A stretch of 64,000 nucleotides of DNA from Methylobacillus sp. GTDB taxonomy: Bacteria > Pseudomonadota > Gammaproteobacteria > Burkholderiales > Methylophilaceae. Below, piece after piece: positions 40,962 to 50,215 of this stretch. The translations under genes and the position numbers were made by a program. Numbering within the stretch: position 1 is the stretch's first letter; each line of letters starts with the position of its first letter. The DNA lies in the NCBI GenBank assembly GCA_031285185.1, contig JAITWS010000098.1, forward strand, positions 1 through 64,000, in the 5' to 3' direction. Below the pieces are notes generated by a model, which worked only from the letters and a program-made list of their open reading frames with translations, did no database searches and was not told where the DNA came from.

Positions 40962-42118
40962 CATCGCCCGCGCAAAAAGGCTTCAGTCTGGTTGAGCTGA
41001 TGGTTGCCGTCACGCTCAGCCTGTTGCTCGTGGCGGCGATGATTACGCTTTATCTGAATGTGTCGCGCTCCAATCAGGAGATGGCCAAGACCAACAGCCA
41101 GATTGAAAATGGCCGATTTGCGATTCAGGTGATCGAACATGATTTGGAACACGCCGGTTTTTGGGGCGATTATGTTCCGGCATTCGACGATCTGACAGCC
41201 GCGCCGGAAACGCCGCCCGGCGATGCGCCCACCGCGCTGCCCGCCCCGTGTACCAACTACGCTTCCTGGCCGACGACTCCGGCTTACAAGCACAATTTGC
41301 TGGGGATCGCGGCACAACTTTACGACAGCGTTCCGAGCGGCTGTGCGACGCTGCTGAAAAACAAACAACCCGACACCGATATTCTTCTCGTTCGCCATGC
41401 CGCGATGTGCGCGGTAGGGGATGCCGATTGCGCCACGGCCACCGCCGGAGAACTGTATTTTCAGGTGTCGCGCTGCCCCGCCGATGCGGAAAAATTCGTG
41501 CTGGATACCGATGCCGCGAAATTCATTCTGAGAAAACGCAATTGCACGCTTTCCGCCGGAGCCGACCCGCACGACGGTTATGCGGAAAAACGCAAATTCG
41601 TTTCCAACATTTATTATGTCCGCGATTACGGTGTTGCTGCGGGCGACGGCATTCCCACATTGATGCGCGCGTCTTTTTATCTGAGCGGAACGTCGCTCGC
41701 GCCGCAAACGCCGGAGCCTATCATCGGCGGCATTCAAGGGTTTCGAGTGGAGCTGGGCATAGACGATGTGAGCGATGACGGCAGCAACATCATCGCCGCC
41801 GCGAACTCCGCGTTGAAATACGATGCCGCGATCAAATGGGACGATCCCGCGCATCACATCTCCGCCGCGAACCGCGGCGACGGCGTCCCCGATGTTTACG
41901 TTCGCCCGCCGCTCACGCTCGCGCAAAACACGCATGTGGTCGCCGCGAAAATTTATGTGCTCGCGCGCACGGACGAGCCAACGCCGGATTACACCGATAC
42001 CAAAATCTACACCTTGGGAAGCGCCACGCTCGGCCCGTTCAACGATCATTACAAACGCCATGTGTTTATGACCACCGTGCGCCTCAACAACATTGCCGGA
42101 CGCAGGGAAACGCCGTGA
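40958..42118 (+). CDS. pilW: minor pilin PilW
   Basis: QKGFSLVELMVAVTLSLLLVAAMITLYLNVSRSNQEMAKTNSQIENGRFAIQVIEHDLEHAGFWG. Confidence 0.92.
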   Translation: MTSPAQKGFSLVELMVAVTLSLLLVAAMITLYLNVSRSNQEMAKTNSQIENGRFAIQVIEHDLEHAGFWGDYVPAFDDLTAAPETPPGDAPTALPAPCTNYASWPTTPAYKHNLLGIAAQLYDSVPSGCATLLKNKQPDTDILLVRHAAMCAVGDADCATATAGELYFQVSRCPADAEKFVLDTDAAKFILRKRNCTLSAGADPHDGYAEKRKFVSNIYYVRDYGVAAGDGIPTLMRASFYLSGTSLAPQTPEPIIGGIQGFRVELGIDDVSDDGSNIIAAANSALKYDAAIKWDDPAHHISAANRGDGVPDVYVRPPLTLAQNTHVVAAKIYVLARTDEPTPDYTDTKIYTLGSATLGPFNDHYKRHVFMTTVRLNNIAGRRETP

Positions 42119-42648
42119 ATTCCAGGCAAAGCGGCGTGGCGTTGGTGGTCGGGCTGATTATGCTCGGACTCATCACCGTGGTCATCACCACCGCGTTCCA
42201 TTTGAGCACGACGAATTTGCGGGCGGTGGGCAATATGCAATCCAAAGATGAATCGCTGGCCGCCGCGAACGACGCCATCGAGCGCGTCATCGCGTCCGAT
42301 TTCCAGAACACTTCCGCCGCGCCTGCACCGCAAAAAGTGGATATGGATCACAACGGCAGCGCCGATTACACCGCGACATTCGCGGTTCCCTCATGCCGGA
42401 GCGCGGTCGCGGTCGGCGCTGATGCGTATAACACTTTGTGGGAAATCAATGCCACCGTCACCGACAATAAAAGCGGCGCATCCATCAATGTCAAACAAGG
42501 TTTGCGAATTTTTATTTCCGCCCGCTCGCCCGCCGATGCCACCGCGCGCGCCGGGTGCGGCATCGCCGCGCCGGAGGTTGAAGCCGAAGCCAATCCCGCC
42601 GTCCAAAGCCAACCGAAAGTCCGCGTTTATTGGTATATTCAGGAATGA
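42115..42648 (+). CDS. pilX: minor pilin PilX-like
   Basis: QSGVALVVGLIMLGLITVVITTAFHLSTTNLRAVGNMQSKDESLAAANDAIE; no Glu5; GTG start. Confidence 0.82.
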   Translation: MNSRQSGVALVVGLIMLGLITVVITTAFHLSTTNLRAVGNMQSKDESLAAANDAIERVIASDFQNTSAAPAPQKVDMDHNGSADYTATFAVPSCRSAVAVGADAYNTLWEINATVTDNKSGASINVKQGLRIFISARSPADATARAGCGIAAPEVEAEANPAVQSQPKVRVYWYIQE

Positions 42649-42709
42649 TGTCATCCCGACATGCCGCGCCCACGTTAATGAAACTTCCGGTTCACCGCTT
42701 TTTATCTTG

Positions 42710-43666
42710 ATGCTGTCTCGAATTTTTTTGATCGCTTGTCTCATTGCGCTGTGCAGTCCGGCTTCGGCTGCGCCCGCGCTGGCTTATATCACCAATCAGG
42801 GCGACAACACGGTGGCCGTGGTTGATCTCGACAAAAATCAGGTGATCGCCCAACTTGCCGTCGGAGCCAAGCCGGTTGGCGTGGCACTTGCGCCGCTGGC
42901 GCAACGCGCGTTCATTACTAATGTGGATGGCGGCACTGTGAGCGTGATTGACACGCGAAGCAACGCCGTCATCGCCGAAATCCCCGCCGGGCAAAGTCCG
43001 GTCGGCGTGGCGGCAACCCGCGATGGCACACTGTTATATGTGGCCGACTGGTTCAACAACCGGCTGCTCGCCATTGAGCCGCTGACGAAAACCGTCCGGT
43101 TTGAGGTTGAAGCGCCGCAAGCGCCCGCAGGGTTGCAGCTTGCGCTTGATGAGAAACGGTTGTTCGTTGCCAACCGGGATAGTAACGATGTCACCGTGCT
43201 CGACGCGCACACAGGTGCCATCCTCAAAAAAATCGCGGTCGGAACGCATCCCTTCGGCCTCACACTGTCGCCCGATGGCCAGCGGCTTTATGTCGTGAAT
43301 GTGTGGTCAAACAATGTGACGGTGCTCGATACCCGCACGCTGGAAACCATCGCCACCATTCCGGTCGGCGATCATCCCTACTGCGCGACGACGAACAGCG
43401 ACGGCAGCCGCCTGTATGTCAGCAACACCCGCGCGGATACGCTTTCCGTCATTGATGCGAAAACGCTGCAAACCCTTGCCACCGTGCCGGTCGGCGCGAC
43501 ACCGGAAGGCGTGGCTTGGTCTGCCGCCACAAACCGGATTTACATCGCGAGCTGGATGGACAATGAACTGACCGTGGTGGACGCCGCGACCCATCAAGTC
43601 ATCGCGCATATCCCGACCGGAAAGGAAAGTCGCGCTTTCGGACAATTTATTCTTGAAAGCCGGTAA
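42710..43666 (+). CDS. secreted YVTN-family beta-propeller protein
   Basis: Signal peptide, then repeated NNVTVLDTRTLETIATIPVGDHPYCATTN-type YVTN blades. Confidence 0.9.
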   Translation: MLSRIFLIACLIALCSPASAAPALAYITNQGDNTVAVVDLDKNQVIAQLAVGAKPVGVALAPLAQRAFITNVDGGTVSVIDTRSNAVIAEIPAGQSPVGVAATRDGTLLYVADWFNNRLLAIEPLTKTVRFEVEAPQAPAGLQLALDEKRLFVANRDSNDVTVLDAHTGAILKKIAVGTHPFGLTLSPDGQRLYVVNVWSNNVTVLDTRTLETIATIPVGDHPYCATTNSDGSRLYVSNTRADTLSVIDAKTLQTLATVPVGATPEGVAWSAATNRIYIASWMDNELTVVDAATHQVIAHIPTGKESRAFGQFILESR

Positions 43667-43729
43667 GCCGAAACCGGGTATAAAACGTTACAATTTCGTG
43701 TTCACTTTTAAAACCAAGGAGCTTTTAGC

Positions 43730-44251
43730 ATGAAAAAGTTGTTCGCAGTCATCCTCGCTTCCCTGCTGCCCTTTGCCGCCTCGGCGCACGGCCCCAGCCC
43801 GCAGAAAGTCGAAGAAACCATCACCATCAAAGCGCCGCCCGCCAAAGTCTGGGCGATCGTCGGCGATTTCAACGGTATGCCCAAATGGCATCCCGCCGTC
43901 AAAGCCAGCAGCATTGAAAAGAAAGGCGACGACACCTTCCGCACGCTGACTCTCAAGGACGGCGGCATCATCAAGGAGCGCCTCAAAGAGAAAAACGATG
44001 CCGACATGCGCCTCAAATACGAAATCACGGAAAGCCCGCTGCCGGTCAACGACTATTACGCCGTCATCACCGTCAAGCAAGGTGCCAACCCCAACGAAAC
44101 CACCGTGCAATGGATGGCGCGCTTCTACCGCAAATATCTACTGAACCCGCCCATCCCCGCCGGACAAGACGATGAATCCGCCCTCAATGCGATCACCGGA
44201 ATCGTCAAGCCAGGTTTGGATAACCTGAAAAAGGTCGCCGAAGGGAATTAG
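43730..44251 (+). CDS. secreted SRPBCC-family protein (MxaD-like)
   Basis: Signal peptide ending ASAHG; VEETITIKAPPAKVWAIVGDFNGMPKWHPAVKASSIE. Confidence 0.85.
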   Translation: MKKLFAVILASLLPFAASAHGPSPQKVEETITIKAPPAKVWAIVGDFNGMPKWHPAVKASSIEKKGDDTFRTLTLKDGGIIKERLKEKNDADMRLKYEITESPLPVNDYYAVITVKQGANPNETTVQWMARFYRKYLLNPPIPAGQDDESALNAITGIVKPGLDNLKKVAEGN

Positions 44252-44641
44252 AAAACCACGGGGAATCCCTCGCTTTATAGTGTGAGGGGTTTCCCGCGCA
44301 GTGACGGCATTCTGAAATTTTGTCAAAAAGGCCGATGAAAGCAGAAGCGCCCCGCCGAATGTCGGCTCAATATGGCCGTTCATCTTCGGCAGACTTGGAT
44401 CGCGCGGCAGGCAGACGATTTCCCGACCCGCCATACAGCGCTTGGCTCTGCCTTCTGATGAAAAGAGCCTCGCGGTGGGAGGGCGGAAACCGGACGCTGA
44501 CCACGCATTCAAAAGAAAGTTGCACTTTGCGGAAATTAATGTAATACTGGCCTCGTAGTTTTGCGCGTTAATTGGCAAAAATCCTTTTGCAGTCGGCGCG
44601 CAGTTTTACCGTTATTTTTCACAACCAAGGGGGTTTTGATC

Positions 44642-45154
44642 ATGTTTAGCAATCGTACGATGAAGAAGGTTCAAAAGGGTTTCACCCTTATCGAGTTGAT
44701 GATCGTTGTCGCGATCGTCGGTATTCTCGCAGCGCTGGCTCTGCCGGCTTATCAGGATTACACGGTGCGTGCTAGAGTCGCTGAAGGTCTGACGCGCGCT
44801 GATGCGGCGAAGAGCTCTGTTGCCGAGTTCTATGCTGCCAATAATCGCTTCCCGACAACTACCGCCAGTGCGGGCTTTAGCACTGATGGTGCGGGCTACA
44901 CTAGAAGCGTAGCTTGGAATCAGACTGCGACACCTCCTGGCGCTACTAATAGTGTTGGGCAGATTGAAGTCATTATGGGTGCCAGCGTATCTTCAAATAA
45001 TCAGACTTACGCGTTTGTTCTCGGCGCAGTTACGACATTAAATGGTTTGATTACATGGAAGTGCTCTTCAGGTCAGGCTCTCTCCGCTATCGCTGTACCC
45101 ACTGGTGCAGGGGAGGCTCTTCCTGAGCGTTACTCGCCGGCTACCTGCCGTTAA
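44642..45154 (+). CDS. pilA: type IV major pilin PilA-like
   Basis: [44 protein letters not shown]-terminal Cys pair; followed by terminator. Confidence 0.93.
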   Translation: MFSNRTMKKVQKGFTLIELMIVVAIVGILAALALPAYQDYTVRARVAEGLTRADAAKSSVAEFYAANNRFPTTTASAGFSTDGAGYTRSVAWNQTATPPGATNSVGQIEVIMGASVSSNNQTYAFVLGAVTTLNGLITWKCSSGQALSAIAVPTGAGEALPERYSPATCR

Positions 45155-45175
45155 TCAAGTTGCATTAGTTGCTAC

Positions 45176-45207
45176 AAAACCCCGGTTTTCCGGGGTTTTG
45201 TTTTTTG
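45176..45207 (+). terminator. rho-independent terminator after pilA
   Basis: AAAACCCCGGttttCCGGGGTTTTGTTTTTT. Confidence 0.92.
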
Positions 45208-45211
45208 CAAA

Positions 45212-47248
45212 ATGAAATTTAAACCTAGTTTTCTTGTAGCGGTAGTCTTGCTTCTGATAGTCGCTGTCTATTTGCCGGGATTACACAGCGGATTTCTTTT
45301 TGACGACTATCCGAACATCTTGGACAACACGGCGCTCGATATTCCGTCACTTACCCCGACCGAACTCTGGCATGCCATGCTATCCAGCAATGCCGGGCCT
45401 CTGAAACGCCCTGTTGCGATGCTGACTGTGACACTCAACCATTATTTTTATGGTTTGAACCCGCAAGCCTACATCGTTACCAATATCACCATACATCTGC
45501 TTGCGGCGCTGGCGGTATTCGTGTTTACGTGGTTAGTCGCCAAGACATTGAATCGGCAACGAGACATGCCAATTACTCCGTTTCATTTTGCGTTGATTGT
45601 GATGCTGATTTGGGGGTTGCATCCCTATAATCTCACAAGCGTTTTGTATATTATCCAGCGTATGACCAGTCTCGCAGGATTGTTTTCTTTACTTGCGCTG
45701 GCAATATACGCTTTTTACAGGACAAGGCTCGATCGAGATGGCAAGCTCCCCCGCTCGCCCCTACAAGGCAAGAGAAACTTGAAGTGGCGATTCCCCAAGC
45801 ATCTTTTTCTGATGATATTCGGCGTAACCGTCACCTTTCTGTTGGCCATATTTTCCAAAGAAAACGCTTTATTACTTCCAATTCAGCTTGCCGTTCTGGA
45901 GTTCACAATCTTTGCAAACGTTGAAAAAACACCTGTGTATTGGCTCAAACTTCGCAAATGGATGCTCATACTCGGCGGAACCGCCATCGCCATTTTTGCC
46001 CTGAAAACGCTACTCATGACCGATTGGGTTACCAGTTATGCTGCGCGTGACTTCACGCTTGGAGAACGCGTTTGGACCGAGCAGCGCATTTTGTTCGTTT
46101 ATTTGCGGCAAATTGTGCTCCCTGATATTACCAGCATGGGACTTCTTCTTGACGACATGCCTATATCTCATGGCCTGTTTAGTCCAATTACTACGGTATT
46201 GGCACTGATCTTCCATCTGACGCTGATATTCGCCGCGCTCCGCTACCGGACAAAGCAGCCTGTATTCAGTTTTGCAGTGTTGTGGTTTTATAGCTCTCAC
46301 CTGCTTGAGTCAACAGTGTTCCCGCTGGAACTCATGTTCGAACATCGCAACTATCTGGCCATGTTCGGCCCCATCATCGCAATTGTGTACTATGCGCTAT
46401 TGGTGACTCGCACACAAAAGCAGCGCAGAATTGCTTATTCCTTTCTTTACTGTTTTATCGGTTTGTTGGGAATTTCAACAGCCACGCGTGCTTCCTATTT
46501 CGGGGATCCCGCTGCTTACACTCTTTATGAAGCCGAACACCACCCCCATTCTTCCCGTTCAAATTTCAATGCCGGAAGAACCATGACGCAGACGATGCTT
46601 GCTGATATGGGAAATAAAGAATTTTACTTTGCGAAAGCCATCAGCTACTACCACAAAGCAAAACAGGCCGAGAACCCTAGAATTGAACCATTCATTGCAG
46701 AGTTACAAACCTGGCTGGCTGCCGGAAAGCCAATTGATCCTTCATTTATTGTCTCACTGCAAGAAAAACTGAAATCTATTCCCCCTGGGAATGATGGGTA
46801 TTATATTGCCCAAGGATTGCTAAGTATCGGGCAACTAGGCTATCCCAATAGAGTTACAAAAGAGCAGCTTGATGGCATATTTGTTTCTGCACTTGCCAAT
46901 CCCGGGCTGCAAGGAGATAGCAGGGGTCATTTGCTAATCGCTCGTAGCATAGCTTATTGCAACTATTACAAAATATGCGACAAAGCCATTCCTCTGGCGG
47001 AGGAGGCCGTAAAGACTGCGCCTAGTCATACCGAATTCAAAGTTATGTTGGCAAGTCTCTATGGTCAAGTCGGAGACAAGGCAAACCAACAAAAATGGAT
47101 TGCTATTGCTGAAGACGCAGACAAACTAAAATATTTTTCCGGGCAGATACGACTTTTGAAAAGTGGCGTAATTATCACTTGGGGTCCCCAACTACCGAAC
47201 CAACAACCAAATGACCAAACTCAGCCTCATCCTACCAGCCAAAAATGA
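45212..47248 (+). CDS. GT-C-type polytopic membrane glycosyltransferase (TMTC/TfpW-like), candidate pilin O-glycosyltransferase
   Basis: GFLFDDYPNILDN acidic DD motif in first loop, RPVAMLTVTLNHYFYGLNPQAYIVTNITIHLLAAL, multiple TM helices, helical C-terminal part; next to pilA. Confidence 0.75.
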   Translation: MKFKPSFLVAVVLLLIVAVYLPGLHSGFLFDDYPNILDNTALDIPSLTPTELWHAMLSSNAGPLKRPVAMLTVTLNHYFYGLNPQAYIVTNITIHLLAALAVFVFTWLVAKTLNRQRDMPITPFHFALIVMLIWGLHPYNLTSVLYIIQRMTSLAGLFSLLALAIYAFYRTRLDRDGKLPRSPLQGKRNLKWRFPKHLFLMIFGVTVTFLLAIFSKENALLLPIQLAVLEFTIFANVEKTPVYWLKLRKWMLILGGTAIAIFALKTLLMTDWVTSYAARDFTLGERVWTEQRILFVYLRQIVLPDITSMGLLLDDMPISHGLFSPITTVLALIFHLTLIFAALRYRTKQPVFSFAVLWFYSSHLLESTVFPLELMFEHRNYLAMFGPIIAIVYYALLVTRTQKQRRIAYSFLYCFIGLLGISTATRASYFGDPAAYTLYEAEHHPHSSRSNFNAGRTMTQTMLADMGNKEFYFAKAISYYHKAKQAENPRIEPFIAELQTWLAAGKPIDPSFIVSLQEKLKSIPPGNDGYYIAQGLLSIGQLGYPNRVTKEQLDGIFVSALANPGLQGDSRGHLLIARSIAYCNYYKICDKAIPLAEEAVKTAPSHTEFKVMLASLYGQVGDKANQQKWIAIAEDADKLKYFSGQIRLLKSGVIITWGPQLPNQQPNDQTQPHPTSQK

Positions 47249-48065
47249 AGCGGCGGCATTGGCGCAATTGTTGCCGGAATTGGTAACGCGCTACCCCGAA
47301 GCGGAGATCATCGTCGTCAGCGACGGCTCCTCCGACAATACCGCCGAATTGGTCGCGCAATATCGTTGCCGGTTGGTTGAACACGCCTATTCCAAGGGCA
47401 ATGGCGCAGCCATCAAAACCGGCGCGCGCGCGGCCACGGGTGACATTCTGGTTTTCATGGATGCCGACGGTCAGCACAAGCCGGAAGATATTCAACGGTT
47501 GCTTGACACGTTGAATGAAGGACATGACATGGTTGTGGGCGCACGCTCCCGCGCATCCCAGGCTGGAGTTCATCGCGCCACGGCAAATGGATTTTACAAT
47601 CGTCTTGCCTCATGGATGGTCGGCCATAAAATCTCAGATTTAACTTCGGGATTTCGGGCGGTTCGTGCGGACAAGTTCCGCCAGTTTCTTTACCTGCTGC
47701 CGAACGGATTTTCTTATCCGACGACGATCACCATGAGTTTTTTTCGCGCCGGATATTCGGTCGCCTACATCCCCATCGAAGCGCCCAAGCGCATCGGAAA
47801 AAGCCATATCCGACTGTTCAAAGACGGAATGCGTTTTCTGCTGATTATTTTCAAGATCGGCACTTTGTATTCCCCGCTAAAGCTATTTACCCCTCTCAGC
47901 GCGGCATTTTTCGCCACCGGGCTTGGATATTATTTATATACTTACCTGACCTTCCACCGCTTTACCAACATGTCAGCGCTATTATTCATCACCTCCATGC
48001 TTGTCTTTCTGATGGGATTGATTTCAGAACAAATCACAACATTGATCTACAAAGACGACGATTAG
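47211..48065 (+). CDS. GT2 glycosyltransferase, dolichyl/polyprenyl-phosphate mannose synthase-like with C-terminal TM
   Basis: LSLILPAKNEAAALAQLLPEL, VVSDGSSDNT, DADGQHKPEDI; overlaps the GT-C gene. Confidence 0.88.
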   Translation: MTKLSLILPAKNEAAALAQLLPELVTRYPEAEIIVVSDGSSDNTAELVAQYRCRLVEHAYSKGNGAAIKTGARAATGDILVFMDADGQHKPEDIQRLLDTLNEGHDMVVGARSRASQAGVHRATANGFYNRLASWMVGHKISDLTSGFRAVRADKFRQFLYLLPNGFSYPTTITMSFFRAGYSVAYIPIEAPKRIGKSHIRLFKDGMRFLLIIFKIGTLYSPLKLFTPLSAAFFATGLGYYLYTYLTFHRFTNMSALLFITSMLVFLMGLISEQITTLIYKDDD

Positions 48066-48072
48066 CCCTCCC

Positions 48073-49167
48073 ATGATTCACATCGTAATAGGCACCAAAG
48101 CTCAACTGATTAAAATGGCTCCGGTGATGCGGATGCTTCGCGATGGCGGTTTGCCTTACCGATTTATTTCCACGGGTCAACATCGAGACACGATGGAAGA
48201 TATTCTCGCGAACTTCCGTTTGCCCAAACCGGATTATGTGCTGTATCAAGGTTCGGATATTACGTCCATACCCAAGATGGCAATCTGGGGCATTCGTATT
48301 CTATGGAAAACCTTGTGGCGTCGCCGCGAAATTTTTGGAAATGATCGTCAAGGCATTGTATTGGTACACGGCGATACATTTTCAACACTGCTGGGCGCGC
48401 TCATGGCAAAAATCGGGCGCTTGAAAGTGGGGCATGTGGAATCCGGGCTACGATCGCACAATTTGTTGCATCCGTTTCCTGAGGAGATAACACGACTTTT
48501 AACATTCTGGCTTGCCGACTATTACTTCTGTCCTGGAGACTGGGCAGTAAAGAACGTGCAGAAATATGCGGGACACAAAATCAATACTGGTGCCAATACG
48601 TTAGCGGATGCGTTGCACATGGCTCAATCAACTATTGACAGTCTGGATGTGGACTTCCCATCCGAACCTTATGCCATTGCTACTTTGCACCGGTTTGAAA
48701 ATATATACTCACGTCAGGCTCTGCAAAGAATTGTTGATATTGTTTGCAATATCGCCGATACAAAAAAAATCCTCTTTATCCTGCACCAGCCAACTCAAAA
48801 AAAACTGCATCACTTCGACCTCTACCAAGTCTTGGAACAACATCCGAATATTGAGCTTCGGGAGCGGTACGACTATTTCCGATTCATAAAATTGCTGAGT
48901 CAAGCTGAGTTCGTCATCAGCGATGGCGGAAGCAATCAGGAGGAGTGTTATTACCTTGGAAAGCCGATTCTACTGCTACGGCAAGCCACTGAGCGACAAG
49001 AAGGGTTGGGGGAGAATTGTGTATTGAGCCACTACGATACGAACATCATTGCAGACTTTGTGAAAAATTACAGCACGCATCAACGAGAGCAAGTCCATTT
49101 TATAACGACTCCCTCCGAGATCATTGCCAACACATGCAAGCCATTTAGCACATTACCAAGCAGATAA
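48073..49167 (+). CDS. UDP-GlcNAc 2-epimerase (WecB)-family protein
   Basis: VHGDTFSTLLGALMAK, GHVESGLRS, LHRFENI, SDGGSNQEECYYLGKPILLLRQATERQEG. Confidence 0.82.
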   Translation: MIHIVIGTKAQLIKMAPVMRMLRDGGLPYRFISTGQHRDTMEDILANFRLPKPDYVLYQGSDITSIPKMAIWGIRILWKTLWRRREIFGNDRQGIVLVHGDTFSTLLGALMAKIGRLKVGHVESGLRSHNLLHPFPEEITRLLTFWLADYYFCPGDWAVKNVQKYAGHKINTGANTLADALHMAQSTIDSLDVDFPSEPYAIATLHRFENIYSRQALQRIVDIVCNIADTKKILFILHQPTQKKLHHFDLYQVLEQHPNIELRERYDYFRFIKLLSQAEFVISDGGSNQEECYYLGKPILLLRQATERQEGLGENCVLSHYDTNIIADFVKNYSTHQREQVHFITTPSEIIANTCKPFSTLPSR

Positions 49168-49168
49168 T

Positions 49169-50194
49169 TTATCCGTCACGGCGCTGCAATATCAACAGGA
49201 GTTTAAAAATTGCATTTTCCAGCGGCATGGTTCTATAGCTTCCACAAGCTTTCAATATGCCTAACCGCTTAAACGCAGGAACTGCCAGAAGGTTTGCATA
49301 GTTGGCAAGCTGTTGCTCAGATTCGAAGTGGGGATGTGCGCCCCGTGATCGTATGCGCTCTCGTACCAAACCCGCTTGCAAAATGCTACGATAAACAATA
49401 GATATCTGATCCCGCCAGCGCTTGGGTGAATATAAAAATCTTGCCACACGATACCAAAAAGATTTAACCCCAAAGACGTTAGCCCCATGTTGACGGTACT
49501 GTACCAATGGCTGCTCGACATAACCGATGCGCCCAACCGCAGCGCACAGAATCGCCAACCACCAATCGTGCATCCACGCACCCTGGGGCACTGGACAGGC
49601 AAGATCAAGCGCCGCCCGATTCACCAAACAAGCGCATCCAACCACCTGACATTGCGCCAGTAAAACTCCTAAGTTGGTATGCGCAGGCGAGCGTTTTACA
49701 TACTTCAAAAATGATGGGGCAATCATTTTTTTCTGTGCATCCACTACAGCAAGATCGCTATACACCAACAATGGCAGCCTGTTACCTTCAGTGGCCTCCA
49801 TTTCACGCATTGCAGCAAGCATCACCCCCAGTTTGTCCGGATTCCATATATCATCTTGGTCGGAAAAAAATACATAGTCCGCCTCCCGCATCAACGCATA
49901 CTGCATGAGCTCTGAAAAATTACCAGAGACCCCAAGATTGCCGATCCTATCATCCAGTAGATGAATGCGCGCATCCTCCTGTGTGAGACGCTGGATAATC
50001 TCAACGGTATCATCACGCGACCCGTCATCTCGCACAATCAATACCCAATCGCTGAAATGCTGCGCCTGTATACTCCGAATTTGCTCCTCAACATACCGCG
50101 CTCCGTTATAACATGCCAGAAGAATGAATACGCGCCATCCTGTATATAAGGTATCAGAAGATAATGGCACGGACTGGGAAAGCAAATTTTTCAA
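49169..50194 (-). CDS. GT2 glycosyltransferase (rhamnosyltransferase-like)
   Basis: VFILLACYNGARYVEEQIRSIQAQHFSDWVLIVRDDGSRDDTVEII, FSDQDDIW. Confidence 0.92.
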   Translation of the reverse strand: MKNLLSQSVPLSSDTLYTGWRVFILLACYNGARYVEEQIRSIQAQHFSDWVLIVRDDGSRDDTVEIIQRLTQEDARIHLLDDRIGNLGVSGNFSELMQYALMREADYVFFSDQDDIWNPDKLGVMLAAMREMEATEGNRLPLLVYSDLAVVDAQKKMIAPSFLKYVKRSPAHTNLGVLLAQCQVVGCACLVNRAALDLACPVPQGAWMHDWWLAILCAAVGRIGYVEQPLVQYRQHGANVFGVKSFWYRVARFLYSPKRWRDQISIVYRSILQAGLVRERIRSRGAHPHFESEQQLANYANLLAVPAFKRLGILKACGSYRTMPLENAIFKLLLILQRRDG

Positions 50195-50215
50195 CCTAGT
50201 TCCTTGATAAGCGCT

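Noticed and set aside
44138-44578. 146-aa minus ORF between the SRPBCC gene and pilA, plus overlapping plus-strand ORF 44320-44544
   Set aside because: Neither has a recognisable motif or RBS; region is better treated as intergenic.
44545-44600. Possible sigma-54 promoter upstream of pilA (GG...TTTTGC patterns)
   Set aside because: Spacing between GG and GC elements is 12-13 nt rather than the required 10.
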